This document shows, one piece after another, positions 1-13,324 of a DNA stretch of 64,000 bases (positions are counted from its first letter, which is position 1; every line of letters starts with the position of its first letter). The notes beneath the pieces are model-generated. The model made no database searches and had not been told where the DNA came from. It saw nothing but the letters and a program-made list of their open reading frames with translations. The position numbers and the translations under genes are program-made. This DNA comes from Scortum barcoo (lineage: Eukaryota; Chordata; Actinopteri; Centrarchiformes; Terapontidae), in NCBI GenBank assembly GCA_023238725.1, contig CM041531.1:18498643-18562642 (forward strand). Direction: 5' to 3'.

Positions 1-3000
1 GGAATCTCAACAAATGAGTGCGCTCTGCACGTGAAAACATACTTGCACGCATAGCCACATGTGAGTGCATGCAGACAGATACAAACCTCATGAATCCCCC
101 ACTTGTTGAGTTGACACATGACATGAGAAGTAGCTCAGCTCAACACTGCGAGGGAGAAACTGCGCACAGTAGTCAAAATTTATACTGCAATCAGCTAATT
201 GCATTTGAGTTAAATTAAGGAGTCAAAATAACATTTTACAGTAAATGGTCATTTAGTTTAAACAGGGCCTTTATTTCTCAGTACAGAAGCTTTACACAAG
301 CCGAGTGTATTGAGATCACACCAGACCTTAACTCAAAACCTAGTTTATGAAGAGTTTATGACAATAAACCATTTAATAACTCCCACAGTTACTTGCAACA
401 CATGCATACAATCACTTTAATCTAAATGTCACCATACAAAGCTGAAATATTCCCCGCCACCAGACCTCTCGCCTAGAATAAACTGAATATTTGCACTGTG
501 ATATAATCTGAGAAGCTCCCACTGATTTGCATCAACTGATGTATGCGACACTAGCTCTTTGATTCTGACAGAAATCCAGTATTGGCAAAAGTGTCATCAG
601 AATTGCTGAAAGAATGAAATAGACTTGCTGAAGCACACATTGCTCGGAGCCCTTTATGCTGTTATTCAAACAAAGTAGTCTCATTGGATCTTATCGACAC
701 ATGACGAAACAATGGAAGGCAGCATTTTCCATCCCTGACAGTAAACAGCCGCTCTGTCCACGGGCCTGTCAGTGTTAGAGACAGAACTCGTTAAGAGCTG
801 ACATCAAACGCTTATGGAGACTGATGATTTAAATATTGAATCGACGAGCGGCGGCACGCAGACAGAGGAGAGCTGGTATGTGCTGACAGTAACACAGATG
901 TATATTTTAGCAGCCGTTTCCCAGCTAAACTGCCTAATGGCCTTGGGGATGAGGCGGATGAAAGTCAGACCTGCAGATCTGCTGGGACGTCTCCGGGGTT
1001 TCTTGTACTGTAAGTGGCAAAGATCTCCATCACCCTTCCCCCTCAACCTTCCTCTGTCCCTGCCCCCGGACCCCCTTACATGCTGCTCCGCTCTCAGTGG
1101 GATCAGAGGAGAGGTTCCCCAAACGGAGGCCCCACGCCAAGCCCCAGGCAGCAGGGACACTAACAAGCTCTAATGATCTCCAGCCAAGCCTGTCTCTCTG
1201 CTCTTCCTCCACTCACTCACACCACAACCTGCAGAACAGGCCTCCAGACAGACAGACAGCCTTACTGAACCCACTGCCACTGGTACTATGTGTGCCATAT
1301 GTGTTTAAGATGGGACAGCCTCTGAATGGGTATATCTTTACAGAACACTCTACAAGAATGTGTGCTGATAAATGAATATGGACGAACGTAAATGGATGTT
1401 TGGTTTGATGAAAACTCAGTGACCCCTTTTTCTATGTGCACTTCTGGTCTGCAGGCTTTTGTTGGCATGTCTGCTCTCCAAGGGGAGACCAGATGTGAGG
1501 CACTGGAGGGACTGAAGATAATTGCAAACGTGTCTTAGTCTGCCTCTTATCTTAATGGATCCATGTGTATCTATCTAAGACAAAAGAGGAGGAGAGAGCT
1601 CTCCCACGTCATTGTGGCCCAAAGGCTAGACACTTCAAGGGCAGGTTGTCCCTGTGTGGATCTTAGACTGCTCTTTATAAACCAGCTCCTTAAAAGTAAA
1701 AGTCCACCCTGAAACCGTAGTTGGCAAGGGATGTTGCATCTCTGGCTTCATTTTGTTTTGATCCCATGACATTAAGCTGAGATATTTTCATTGCAGCTAC
1801 AATAGGGCTTTATGGTACATAATTTCTCAGTTATCTAAATCATAAACACACAATGTCAGTTTCTAGTTTTAGTCCCATAGAGCCTCTATAGACTTTTCTT
1901 TGTGCCTTGACTGAAAGAAATCCACAGCAAAACATGCTAATATAGTAAGATATGTTTCAAGTCACCTCTTTATCTTTATCAGCCATGTCATCAACAAATA
2001 TCATCGAAATGCAAATACATGAAAAACGTGACATGACAAGACAATCATGTTTAAACTGGTAGAGAGAATAACCATAGAGGGTGTGGTGGCAAATATAAAA
2101 TGGACAAAATAAATACGATGTTAGTATATAATCAACTCCTGAGAGAAATATTTAGCTTTTAGAGTTTTTCAGCTGAAAAAGTAACCTGCTCTGTCTGGAC
2201 AACAACACTGACAATGCCATGAGAGTTAAGTTATGGACCGTAAAGCAAAAACATTATGATGATAGATGAGAGAAACTGCTGCTGTTTTGGGATTCCTTTC
2301 TGTGGGTTTGTCCCTTAGTCTGGCACCTTTCACATTACACAGTCCTCTGACCAATTTTATGTATAGAAATATTGATTAGTGCACTGTTTAAGACTCATCA
2401 TAACTCCAAAAACAAACAAAAAATACTTGAAATATATGTCTGACTTATGGGCCTGGCGAAGCAGCCGCCGAGATACCTCAGACAAGTTGTGGGAAAATGT
2501 AGAAGAACACCAAGAAAATAAAATAAAAATGCATAATAGCAATATAAATCAAAAGGCTGCTTTTGGAGTCTACGACACATCATAAATTTCTGATCACTTT
2601 GAGTATAAAAGTGAGTATTAAGGGGTTGTATTTTATTTCTGGTGTGTTTCTCAAGGGCAAGCCAACAAAAGTTGTTGAAAATGGAAATGATTACCATCTC
2701 AGTGGCAACAAATCAAGATCAGCACCTCCTTTGTAGTTGTGAAACTGCAGTTATGAAATAAGCCTAAAACAAACAAAAAAAAAAAAAAACAGAACTCTCA
2801 CACACTTTTCTAGTTGTTTTGTTTGTTGTTAAAATGTAAAAGCTCAGTTTCATATTGCTCTAAAATAAATGGGATACTTACTCATAAACAGTTGTGAGGA
2901 ACTGTTCTGTCAACATGATTGGAAATGAATGAATGACAGCACCTGCAGTTGTTCAAATTGTTCTGTTTTCACACACATAAGGTATTTGTACGGGTAGGAG

Positions 3001-4979
3001 AAAATTAATGGAAACAATTACTTGTATTTAACCTTTACTTTGTTATATTTAAAATCGCCAGACCTCTCACAATGTGATAAACAACCTGGTGCTGCGTTGT
3101 TTACACTGCTGCTCTGCCGTCTGTTCCTCAGGCTTTTTGAGGACAGGAAACAGTTGCTCTTACCAACAAGAATCCAAATCCAGCCCCTAAAAACCATCAA
3201 AAGGACGATGTGGATGCTGGCGTGCAAGCCGTGCCGGATGGACCCGCTTAAAGAAAAAAAAAAAGTGAGTGCATTAGCAGCACATTGTTTAGATGCTACT
3301 TGAAGTCCAAGACTATAAATGAGTTTAGATTTAGTCTCAGGGGCAGGACAGCCTCCAGTCTGTCTGTGCAGTCAGACAGAGCTGACCTCAGAGACAGACA
3401 CTGCAAAAAATGTCTTCTGCATGTCACAAAATATTCTGACACAAGTTTTCACATGTTGTTTTTTGAATATTTATTCTCGTGCAAGTGATATTCTCATTCA
3501 TTGGTGCTTTGTTTAAAACTAAAAAGGGAAATAGTCACATACACTAGTACGAAACACTTTGAAACAGAATAAAATCAGAAGGAAACAAGTGAAATAGTCA
3601 GATTTTCCACTCGTTTCAGAAAATTGTCAATTTAAGGTTGAATAAAGAAACATGACTACGTACAAGAGGCACTGTTTGCAGTGCACCGTCTGCTACAAGT
3701 CAGTGTCCTCTTTTGTTGTGGAGCACATTCTCCTCCGGGAATAATGAGCATGAGGCGATCAGACAGCAAAGCTGGTTTCGCTCTCTGAAGTTTGTGCCAG
3801 AAATGCACATCCTCGTTAGACTGGTCCACAGCTACTGGGAACAGAAAGTTCTCCACTTTGGCTTTAGCGGGCCATTGTCTTTGCATCACTCTCTAACCCC
3901 TAAACCTTCAAGTGAATAATTGAGCGGTTACAGAATATTTTCATTAAGTCAGAAGTCGCTGTCCATCCCTGGCAAGCAGCGCGCCTCTGCTCCCAGCTTA
4001 GACTACTTCAAAGTTCTCTTGAAACTTAGCTCTGTGTTTATTTCTGTCAGTCTTGAAGTCCGTGTAATCAACGGGGAATTGACTTGAAGGTCTTAAAGGG
4101 TCCACTTTGAAAAAGATCAGTACCCGCTTACATCCCCCCCATCACCCTGGATATGAGAGGTGTGGACATAAATTTCGCATCGGACAGTAAATAAAATGAA
4201 TATGAATTTTCAACATTTTGATCTAAGCATTGAGAGTGGATAAAAGGCCCAGTCCAAAGCGCATCTGAAAAAGGAGCTTACATTTTCTATAATATGAAAC
4301 CTAAGTCAGCCTTTGATCTTATAATCCTGTGCTCATAAGGTTGTGAGATAAGCAGGCATGACTAACATCTCTTTCTAATAGTCAAGAAAGAGCAGAGCCC
4401 ACATAATGAGCTCCTTTACCCCTTTTGAAGACAAATTGGACTGAAATTCCATATTTAATGGATCTTCCTTTCAGTAGATTTCTGTTTAAAGTCAAGGGAG
4501 AGATGGTCAGTCACGTTAACAGCGCTGTTAAACACAATGTGGGTGCCTGGCCTTGTTTTCGTCTCAGCCTCCCAGATGTCTGTCTGAGCTGTCTGCTGCT
4601 GTCTTTGTGGTATCATCCTTGTCGTTTCTTTATTTAGCCAACACTGTCACTTAGACTGACTTGTCGGGTGAATGCGTGAGAGTGGAGCTAAACGGCAGTG
4701 CGGCACACAGGCTGTCTGTGTTCCTTGTAATCACATCCACAGATCTACTGATGCCAGCTGTGATCACCTATCTGTCCCTCTGCTTGTTCATCAACAGCAC
4801 TGACTGGACTCAAACCAAAATTGTAGCTGCACATATAAAAATATTGGATCATATAGAATAAAATTATTTTTTTTAAAGTAGACCTATCAAAAAAAGAGAT
4901 TTTGATGATTTCTTTGTATGAAAAGATTTTACAGCCACAGCAGCACAATGCTCATTACACACAAGATCATACAATTTTA
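1..4979. other. Upstream intergenic DNA, no gene seen
   Basis: Only short open frames without family resemblance, splice pairing or codon-like composition. An A-rich run lies at about 2771-2790. One CCTTTGATCT Tcf-type site is at 4310-4319. Nothing else supportable. Confidence 0.6.
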
Positions 4980-5265
4980 ATGAGGGAAAAATGGAGATTT
5001 TTGGAAATACACTTCTTTGCTTTCTTGCCGAGACTTTAATGAGAAGATTATACCATTTCATGTCTATGTGTTAAGTACAAAGCCAAAGTCTGCAGGAGAT
5101 TAGCCTAGCTTCGCATAAATACTGGAAGCAAGGGGAGACAGCTGCCCTGATTTTGTCCAAATTTAAAAAATCAGCATCTCTAAATCTTAATTTTAAATTG
5201 CATCTCGTTGGCTAGATTCGTACACAAACAGTGAAGTAAAAATTAACTATTTGTGTTATCACAGG
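4980..5265 (+). mobile_element. Diverged left half of a teleost fold-back/MITE-like repeat
   Basis: From memory, the order of diagnostic segments matches a common fish repeat: GGAAATACACTTCTTTGC, CTTGCCGAGACTTTAATGAG, AAGATTATACCATTTCATG, TTAGCCTAGCTTCGCATAAA, ACTGGAAGCAAGGGGAGACA, then a downstream segment with ATCTCTAAATCTTAATT and TCGTACACAAACAG. Only one terminal half is present; the mirror half is missing. The copy is old (many substitutions) and non-coding. The family is named only by recognition. Confidence 0.6.
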
Positions 5266-5466
5266 ACAAAAATTGTTTATTCTTGTTTAATGCTGGTGAA
5301 TATAGTATCTTGGGGTGAAGTACAAAGTGCTACAAGATTCATTTTGAGCTCAATGTCGTTTGCACATAGCAGTGAAAGAAAACGTAGAAATGCACGGCTT
5401 TCATTTTTATATGGTTCAACCCCCACACTTTTAAAAACGCTCTCACGTCTGCCCCCCAGGATTAGG

Positions 5467-5539
5467 CTTTATCAGGGTCAGCCATGAGAGAACGTCTGCA
5501 AACTTTGCAACACTTTATCAGGGTCAGCCATGAGAGAAC
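5467..5539 (+). repeat. 27 bp direct repeat, 46 bp apart
   Basis: An identical 27-mer beginning CTTTATCAGGGTCAGCC is found at 5467-5493 and 5513-5539. Just after it, CAATATTGGGA is also repeated twice. The sequence between the copies is unrelated to the flanks. This looks like a recent local duplication. Confidence 0.9.
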
Positions 5540-5829
5540 AATATTGGGACCTCAATATTGGGAAATAAAAAATTAAAATTCTCTAATTCATAGTGTTAAA
5601 CATCATATTTCATTTAACATAGGTGAGATCCATTTCTGACGTAGTAATTCCTGCCTTTGACCTTTAAAACACACAAATAACAGTTGACACTATTAGGGTT
5701 TGGAGGGTGTCTAATCACTTTTAAAGATTAGAGCCCTCTGTGCGTGGCTTTGTAACGACAGCAGTAATAGTTTCTGGCTCTCCCACAGGCTGCGCTGAAC
5801 CTTTAATTGGGTGACACACATTCCTGTTG

Positions 5830-5849
5830 CTCTCTCTCTCTCTCTCTCT
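5830..5849 (+). repeat. (CT)n microsatellite
   Basis: Twenty bases of CT repeat in the upstream intergenic region. Confidence 0.9.
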
Positions 5850-7416
5850 GTTTCACAAGCAGACAAAGTTATTTAAATCGCTCTAATACTTTCATCTCAT
5901 ATTCTCTTTGTCCCATTGTTATGCAACCACAAGCACTCAGATGTAAAAAAGACACTACGTCTACAAAGAGAGGAGGAATCTTTCAGATTTTTATGCATTA
6001 CTTCTTTTCACATATCTCACATTCTCTCCAGACAAATTATACTCCAGATAGAAAGTGGCGAGGGGTGGGGGCGAGGTTGAACAGGGCCAATTTGTTTAAA
6101 GGCTGGTCCTCAGGACGAGCCGCGCCACAGAGCTATATTCATATATTACATTTGCGTTTTTTACACTTCTGACGGGTGATCCATCGTGTGGCTGTTTTCA
6201 TCTCTCCTTTTGATGCTGGTTAAAGGAGAAGGCCCTCATTGTCCTCTGCGGCCTGCAGGCATGTTTTGAGCTAAGCAGAGTGAGTCAATGGAGAGTCGGG
6301 AGCCGGCTAAATGTCAGACGCACACTGCTCGCTTAATGCAGGCCTGTGTCTGGCCCTTGTCCTTGTCCCCCTCCAACTCTGTGTGTCTTTATCCCTCTGT
6401 CTCCAGCTCCTCGCTCTGTCTCAGATGTACATGCCATCTGGTCTGGCTCCACATCTGTGGATATCCTGCCTACAAAGCCCGGACAGCAGCGCCCTTTGTG
6501 CAGCGACTCTTTGCGCTCAGAGGCACCTGCCATGGCTTAAATCACTTTACCCATGCAACAGAGGCAAGCCCATTAATTGTGTCCACTGCTAAACATGGCA
6601 TGTTGTGTAGCACTTGCTGGAATACCGTTTATAGCCACAGGCTGAGACACGGCTTTGCTCGGGAATACCAAAGCGGCTCTACAGGAGAGAGGAAGAACAG
6701 TTGCAGACCTTTCAGCAACCTGTACAGCTGCAGAGCACACAGTCATTGTGATGTCAACACTTTGCCAAAGAGGGGGATGTGGCAGCTACTATACAGACAA
6801 ATTGTGTTTGGAGAAAATATAAACACAGTTCAATCATTAATAAGGATTTATCAAATGAGCTAAAATCTGTCTTCTTTCCTTTCCTAAACTTTTTTTACTC
6901 CCTCTTTTGCTGGCTTCAAACAATGATATGATCGCAAAGACTAATTACTCCTCACCGTGTTTGGCCTTGGCAGCACTTTGCTCCACAGATGTGTTCAACA
7001 TGGGAGCAATCACAGCGAGTGCGTGCGTCCCAGGAATAGAAAGCTATGTGCCACGGATTCTTCCCACTGGGACAAAGCGAATAGACGTTTGATTTATTAT
7101 ACAACACTACAATATCCAACATGGACCGTCTTATGCAAGTCTGTTTGTGTGCGAGTGTGTCTTAGTCGAGGCGTCCTTGTGATTGCTTTAAAACCTTTGT
7201 CAGATTGAATGAATTCCACATGAATATATTTTGAAGTTTAGTGTCCTGGTTTAAACTGGGCATAAAAGAGGAGAAGCCACTAAGGAGAATGTTTAAATCA
7301 TCAGATGTTTGAAATGCACGGATATTAAAATCCATTGCTTTTAATATCTCATCAAAGGCCCGATCAGTAGTTTTATTGTTACACATTGACAATACAGCGT
7401 AACTCACTCACAAAAT

Positions 7417-7472
7417 ACACACACACACACACACATTATACTGGAAATGTTTTATTTATTTATTTATTTTTT
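7417..7472 (+). repeat. (AC)n and (TTTA)n microsatellites
   Basis: AC repeat at 7417-7435, then 15 bp of unique sequence and a TTTA repeat at 7451-7472. Confidence 0.9.
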
Positions 7473-8920
7473 AACATTATTGATGCATACAAGCCTTTAA
7501 TTGTTCAAACTGCATTGACACAAATGTCTAAAAATGAAGTTGAAGGTATCTGAATTTCCTTGGAAACAGTGTCACACAAGGAAAAATAACATAAAAATCA
7601 ATTTTTTGTTATACATTACACTCAACATACAAAACTGTGTCTCTGCTTCTCAGCCATGATGGTATTCATACTTAAATTTCTCAGAAATAACACCTCATTT
7701 CCCATAAACCCCGTTGCTTCCTGTCACAAAGATGATGCCTCTTGCCCCCCAGTGATGTTACTTTACATGTTTCACATGTTTTCACTACTGTTCAAATGAT
7801 GAAGATAGACATGTCAGCAGTCATTTGCCCAGTGGCCTTTGACTTCACACTTTCCCACCTCCTGCATTCCTGTAGATGTCCTCAAAGTCCAGCCTGCTTT
7901 AATTTCACAAAAGATCCTGTAAAATGTAGAGCAGTAGTCTTATGGCAGCAGTGTTATTTGGGGGCTGCATTTTTATGCTAATCTGTAAAAATTGATATTG
8001 TAGTGATTTACTAACATACCAAATATGGAAATATGGGTGCTGTGAGGGAGATGAGCTCTAAGTGGAAACTTTCAGTACCTTTGCAAACAAACACTATGAG
8101 CAGAGCAGTACAGTACAATGGAACGTAATCAAACAAGCGAGAAGGTGCTGTTTGGTGAGGGGATGAAACATTAATAGCGCTCCGCCAGACTTAAACCAAA
8201 GCAGCCCAGAGAAAGATGAAAAGACTTTTATTAAACTGATGGTTCATAATAGAACAATAGAAAGTTTCTTCTCCATGTTTCATTGTTCTGGCCCTCAGTT
8301 GGAGAGACTCTCCCAGCATGCAATGCACAAAAGTCATCAGGGACACAGCTTGAAGAGAGTCCAATATGACCCAAACCACTGTAGGCAGTTTTTAACAGGA
8401 TTTCATTCAGAATTAAGAGAAGAGAATGTGTGTTAGGGTTGTTGATTTCAGCCTAAAATAGAAGGATCCATTTTCAGTTTTTTAAAATTATTATCCTTTG
8501 TTGTACAGGTGAAGAATGTTTCCCAGTGATCCATCAAAGCAATAGAACCTGTTGCTAACACAAAGCACTGAGACAAATATGTAGTTCTATATCACACTTA
8601 ACATTTATTCCATATTAACTTGATATTTGATATATGATATTTATCTTCTATCCTATGTTGCTATCATACTATATATTATTATGCTATACTATACTATATT
8701 ACAAAAGTTCACCTTATATCCTATCTCACATATCCCTTTTATTATGTTGACATGTAACAGTTTTACATAACACAATTTAATATTTCTGTTTTATTTCTAT
8801 ACGCACAAACTGTACATATCAGTACTTACACCATATGATATGTATTCTAATTAGACATTATCTCACTCTTGCCTTGTAAGTTTGAGTTTCATTGCTCTTG
8901 ATTCTATTTTTATTTCTATT

Positions 8921-8922
<2 letters not shown>

Positions 8923-8995
<73 letters not shown>
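8923..8995. repeat. (TA)n microsatellite
   Basis: 73 bp of alternating TA with a single C at 8957. Self-complementary, so prone to extrude or to vary in length. It lies in a generally AT-rich stretch (about 8590-9000). Confidence 0.97.
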
Positions 8996-8998
<3 letters not shown>

Positions 8999-10760
8999 TT
9001 TTTCTGTCTTGACCTGAATTTCCCTCTTTGAGTATCAGTATAGTCAGTTAGAGATTTCTTATCTTATTTTATCTTTATGCCTTTGCTTAAATCAGTAAAG
9101 GAGAAGCACAGGCAAGCAGAGACTGATGCATTGTTTAAATTTAGTAATAATTCCTATCATTAAAACATGTACTGAGTTTGAGAACTTGTCTAGAAAAGTC
9201 AAAAAGTAAAATACTAAAAATACTTAAATTGGCTTTCTGTCTTTCTGTGTTGAAAACTTTTCTGCTCCCTGCAATTAAAATCCCACATACTGAATGACAG
9301 ACTCCACTCTGTTACTGTACATATGTGTATTACATGTAATTAAGTAATAATTAAATGTTCCCTTGAAATGCTGTATTTTTATTTGTGAAGTAACCTAAGC
9401 CTAAAAATCTACTTGTACAGTGATCAGATCAAGTGACAAGAGCAGAGTCAGCAGAGCAGAGAGGAGAAGAGCCAAGATCTCTGTCAGACACCATAAACCT
9501 GCCGGGCAGTCGCCCAGAATGGACAACACTGACTCAGGGCAGAGTCTGCCTACAGCAGCATGTCTGGTGCTGGAGCAGGGTTGATGGTTGCATGTGGTGG
9601 TTGCAGTTTCATTTATGGAGCAGGCTTTTTTTTGCTGCATTTACATATAATGTCTTCCATGGGCACGGAAAGTAATTGTTTTTGATAGGCTGCAGGTGTG
9701 TTGTTGGCTTTCTGAAGAAGAAAAACGACAACACCTGGTTTCTTTTATTGGGCTAAAAGACAGCCAGTTCATTCAGATTTTTTCCTGTCCATGTAAGTGT
9801 TTAACTTCAAACAAGGTCTGACATGATCTGTGAATTCATTCAGTGACAGTAAAGCAGCAGCGTTGCAGGATGCAAACAGTTGTTACTCCAAAACATTTCA
9901 GTCCAAATAAGTCTCTACAAGCTGTGTCCATAGCTGGACTAACTGAAAATTCACACCTGTCTCTTTGAGGAAAACCGGTGCTGTCATAATTGCTGCTGTC
10001 TTGTGTGCATGAAAATTTATTGAATAAGAGTTTTTTTCTTTTACACAAACTCACACACACATAAAAAGACACCTATCAGTAGTTAGTAGGATAAATATTG
10101 TATTTGTCAATAGCCACATTGTCATCATGTAGAATCATCTATTATACTGTATCTGCCACGTTACTTATTAGACATCAGAGAATATAGCAGATAGGCTGAC
10201 CAATAATCATGATGTGGTGCACATTCATCTATCATCCATCAGTTAGGCCTTTTGTACTCTGCCTTACTATTTGGCTGCAAAAATTGACTCCACATGACAT
10301 GACCGTGGTCCCATGTCTCTTTCAGCCTGCAGGTCCAGGTGCTGCTTTCCGTCGCTCTGACAGGATGAGCAGCATCGCCCAGTCCTCTGAACATGAATCC
10401 ATGGACACTCAGTTTACAGCTTAGCAGCTCAGACATGCCAGTAAGACAGAGCTTATTGGTTGTGAACCCATATTTCAGGGAATTAGGGGAGTAAAGTGTA
10501 TTAGTTGTCTGGTAATCTAAAGCATCGCCGTCCAGCCAGCACGTTGATCCGCTTGCCTTTTTTGGTTCCCGTCTGTGTGCTTACGGAAATATAAGAGCGG
10601 TGTGAGTTTGCCAGGGTTTGATCCAAAGTTGGAGTGGAGGGGTGTTTTCTGCTATTATAAATAACACAGGACACACCCAACTCTAACTTGCCTCTCAAAA
10701 ACACTCCCACGTTTTCAACACATCCTTTTTTGGCAGAAAAAGATGATGGTGATAAAGGTG

Positions 10761-10779
10761 CACACACACACACACACAC
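10761..10779 (+). repeat. (CA)n microsatellite
   Basis: Nineteen bases of CA repeat; intergenic. Confidence 0.9.
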
Positions 10780-12081
10780 TAGTGGCAGAACAGTATGCAG
10801 CTCCTCACAGTTTCAACTCTCCAGTGCTGGTTCCTCTCATTTTTCGGAGGTTCTGTTTTATTTTGCAGAAAAAACATCTGACACCCACATCTGGGATCAG
10901 AGCACCAAAGAGACAACACTGGGGCTCTGTCAGCAGTTTGATGGTGGTACTGAAGTCCTTTGGGAGTGGCACAGTGGTAATACCACCCGGCTGCAAGGCT
11001 GACATTGTAAAAGTGATTGCCCAGTTAATTAGTGCTGTGAAAATATATATAAATGCGTATTTGAGGACAGCAGGCAGCAAAAAACCCTCGCATCTCCATC
11101 AAACGGCCTGAATCGGGAGAGACTCTGATCACAGCGAGCTGTGTACTCTCTGATAATGCTGTTTCAGACCCTCTGCGGGTTCACACGGCCCTTTCATATG
11201 TGTTATTTATGTAATTATTATGCTCATGAATTGCGGATTGTCAACAGTAGTTTGAAGATGAAGCACTGTGTCAATTAAAGTGATCTGCATTTGAAGTTCG
11301 CATCATCCACCACTACAGAGGGAGCAGCTTCTCTGATGTGCAGGCATGAATACAAGCAAATGCATGTGATTAAATATTGTTTCCTATTATTGTTTACTTG
11401 GAGATTTCTCTGAAGTTAATTCCGAAAGTCTTTCACATTGAATCACTTTGAGCCGCACATCAGAGGGAGAACTTGAAATCAAATGCTTTTGGTTTTTCGG
11501 CTTTCTCAAGGAAAGTTATGTGAGAGATTTATTTCAAACACTTATTCTTGTCAGGCTGATCTAAAGCTTTGGAATTTCAGAAATGTGTGATTCTCTCCAG
11601 AGCCATCATCAAACCAGACTGAACTCAAACTTTCCACAACATGTGTTCAGTCAAACATATGTTGGCTTCACAGAATTCCTCTCCAGAGTGGACATATGCA
11701 TCTGGGATTGTTGTTCTTGTAGTAGGACTGATTTTTCATTTAACAGCACAAAACATATCTGAATTGGAATTTGACTTATCTCACCATTACTGGGGGTCCT
11801 TGACATCTTGACCCCATTTAGACCTGGTATTAAAACACAATCACTAACTGGATTTATCTAAATAATGACATTAGATTCATGGGCCTTTGAATGTATTAAT
11901 ATGCATTTGAATGCAATATGCAAAAGTTAGGGAGCCAGTGCAGGAAGACTTCAACAAACATGGCTCCCACTAGATGAAGGGATGTGATGCTGCTGTATTT
12001 TTGCTTTACTGAGCTTTGCTTATAAGAATGTGAAGAAGTGGAATTAGATGACCTCTCATCTTTTTTGGCAGATTTTTGTTG

Positions 12082-12480
12082 TTAAAGGAATACTTTAACT
12101 TTACCTTTACTGATACTTTTACTTTACTTTTATTTCTGAAACCTTTCAATGAGCCTGTTTATTTATTTTCTTACTAAGACTTAATAGAGAAGATCCATAC
12201 TGTGCATTTATCACAGAATTTGAGCCTTATTTCAAGAATTTATTGTTATATGCACAACAATTTACATAAAAAAATCACTGGCAATGAAATTCTTAAATCT
12301 TGTGGTGATTAGCTTAGCTTAGCATAAAGACTGGGGGTAACAGACAGCCTAAGATATTAGTAGACTGATGAGTAGACAGATGTATGAGAGTTGTATCCAT
12401 CTTCTCATCAAAGTCTTGGCAGGACAGCAAATAAACATATTTCCTTTTTTTAAACTGGAGTGTTAATTGAACATTCTGGC
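12082..12480 (+). mobile_element. Short fold-back copy of the same teleost repeat, with terminal inverted halves
   Basis: Starts TTAAAGGAATAC. A left arm at about 12166-12200 (TTACTAAGACTTAATAGAGA, then AGATCCATAC) is mirrored by a right arm at about 12390-12445 (GTTGTATCCATCTTCTCATC, then AAAGTCTTGGCAGGACAGC). Between them sits TTAGCTTAGCTTAGCATAAA plus GACTGGGGG. The arms are roughly 70% identical by eye as inverted repeats. This suits a non-autonomous DNA element of MITE or fold-back type with most of the interior lost. There is no ORF for a transposase. Confidence 0.55.
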
Positions 12481-13285
12481 AGATAAAAAAAAACTGCATA
12501 TATGATTTTTAATTTGTAAAATTTTTGCTACATTTGCCATTTTTATTTATTTTTTGGTTATTTTGTATTTTCCTGCATTTTGATTGTATGTATCAGGTTT
12601 TCAGGAAAAAAAAGATCATACTGATGATATAGATCACATGTTAATACTGGTTGGAAATGGTGACCTTAGCTCACATACTTCATAGAAAAATTGCAGTTTC
12701 TGTAGATGTCATACTTTTAGAAGCAAGCCTGTAGTAAAAATATGTGTTATCAGTTCTTTAATCAGGTATCCACTGACAGTGCCTCTTAGTCAGTCCAGCT
12801 TTGGCGGAACTAATTGCACTCTCATATCTAACTTTTTTCTGATTGGTGTGTGTCTAAAATTAGCAAAATTCACTGGTGATAAAGAACAACAAACACATCT
12901 TCTTTAATTGACCAGTGTGACCTCTAAGATATAACCATTGATTTGGTGGTCTACATCCATACAACTCCAACAACTTGAAACAAAAGCAGAATCTTTCCTT
13001 GCTCACACTTCATCCCATAAGATTATCTATGCTCTATGCTGCTTTAGGCTTTTCATTTCTTATTCTCCATCACATTTAGAGCACAGGCTGTCTCTTACAA
13101 GAGACGAGAAACTGCACACAGTTTTCAGAGAACTTGCTGGCCATTTGTTCCAAGAAAACGAGGTCTGAGGTCTTAAGTAGCTCAACAACAAAGCACAATC
13201 CCAGTGCACACCTAAGCATCACAGCACGCCAAAGTAATTAACAATTAACATTGTACAAATTCTCCCTGCTCGCTGGCTTTAAATA

Positions 13286-13324
13286 GGAGGAGGAGGAGGG
13301 AGGAGGAGTGGGGGTGGGTGGGGG
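13286..13324 (+). repeat. GGA/GGGT-rich purine tract
   Basis: (AGG)n passing into GGGGGTGGGTGGGGG. Four G-runs of at least three with one 9-base loop, so only a long-loop quadruplex is possible. Confidence 0.7.

Larger units (their letters stand above)
5266..12081. other. Upstream intergenic DNA between two repeat copies
   Basis: AT-rich with the direct repeat and microsatellites listed separately. The longest open frame (6288-6863) has mixed low-complexity composition and no recognisable domain. No gene supported. Confidence 0.6.
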
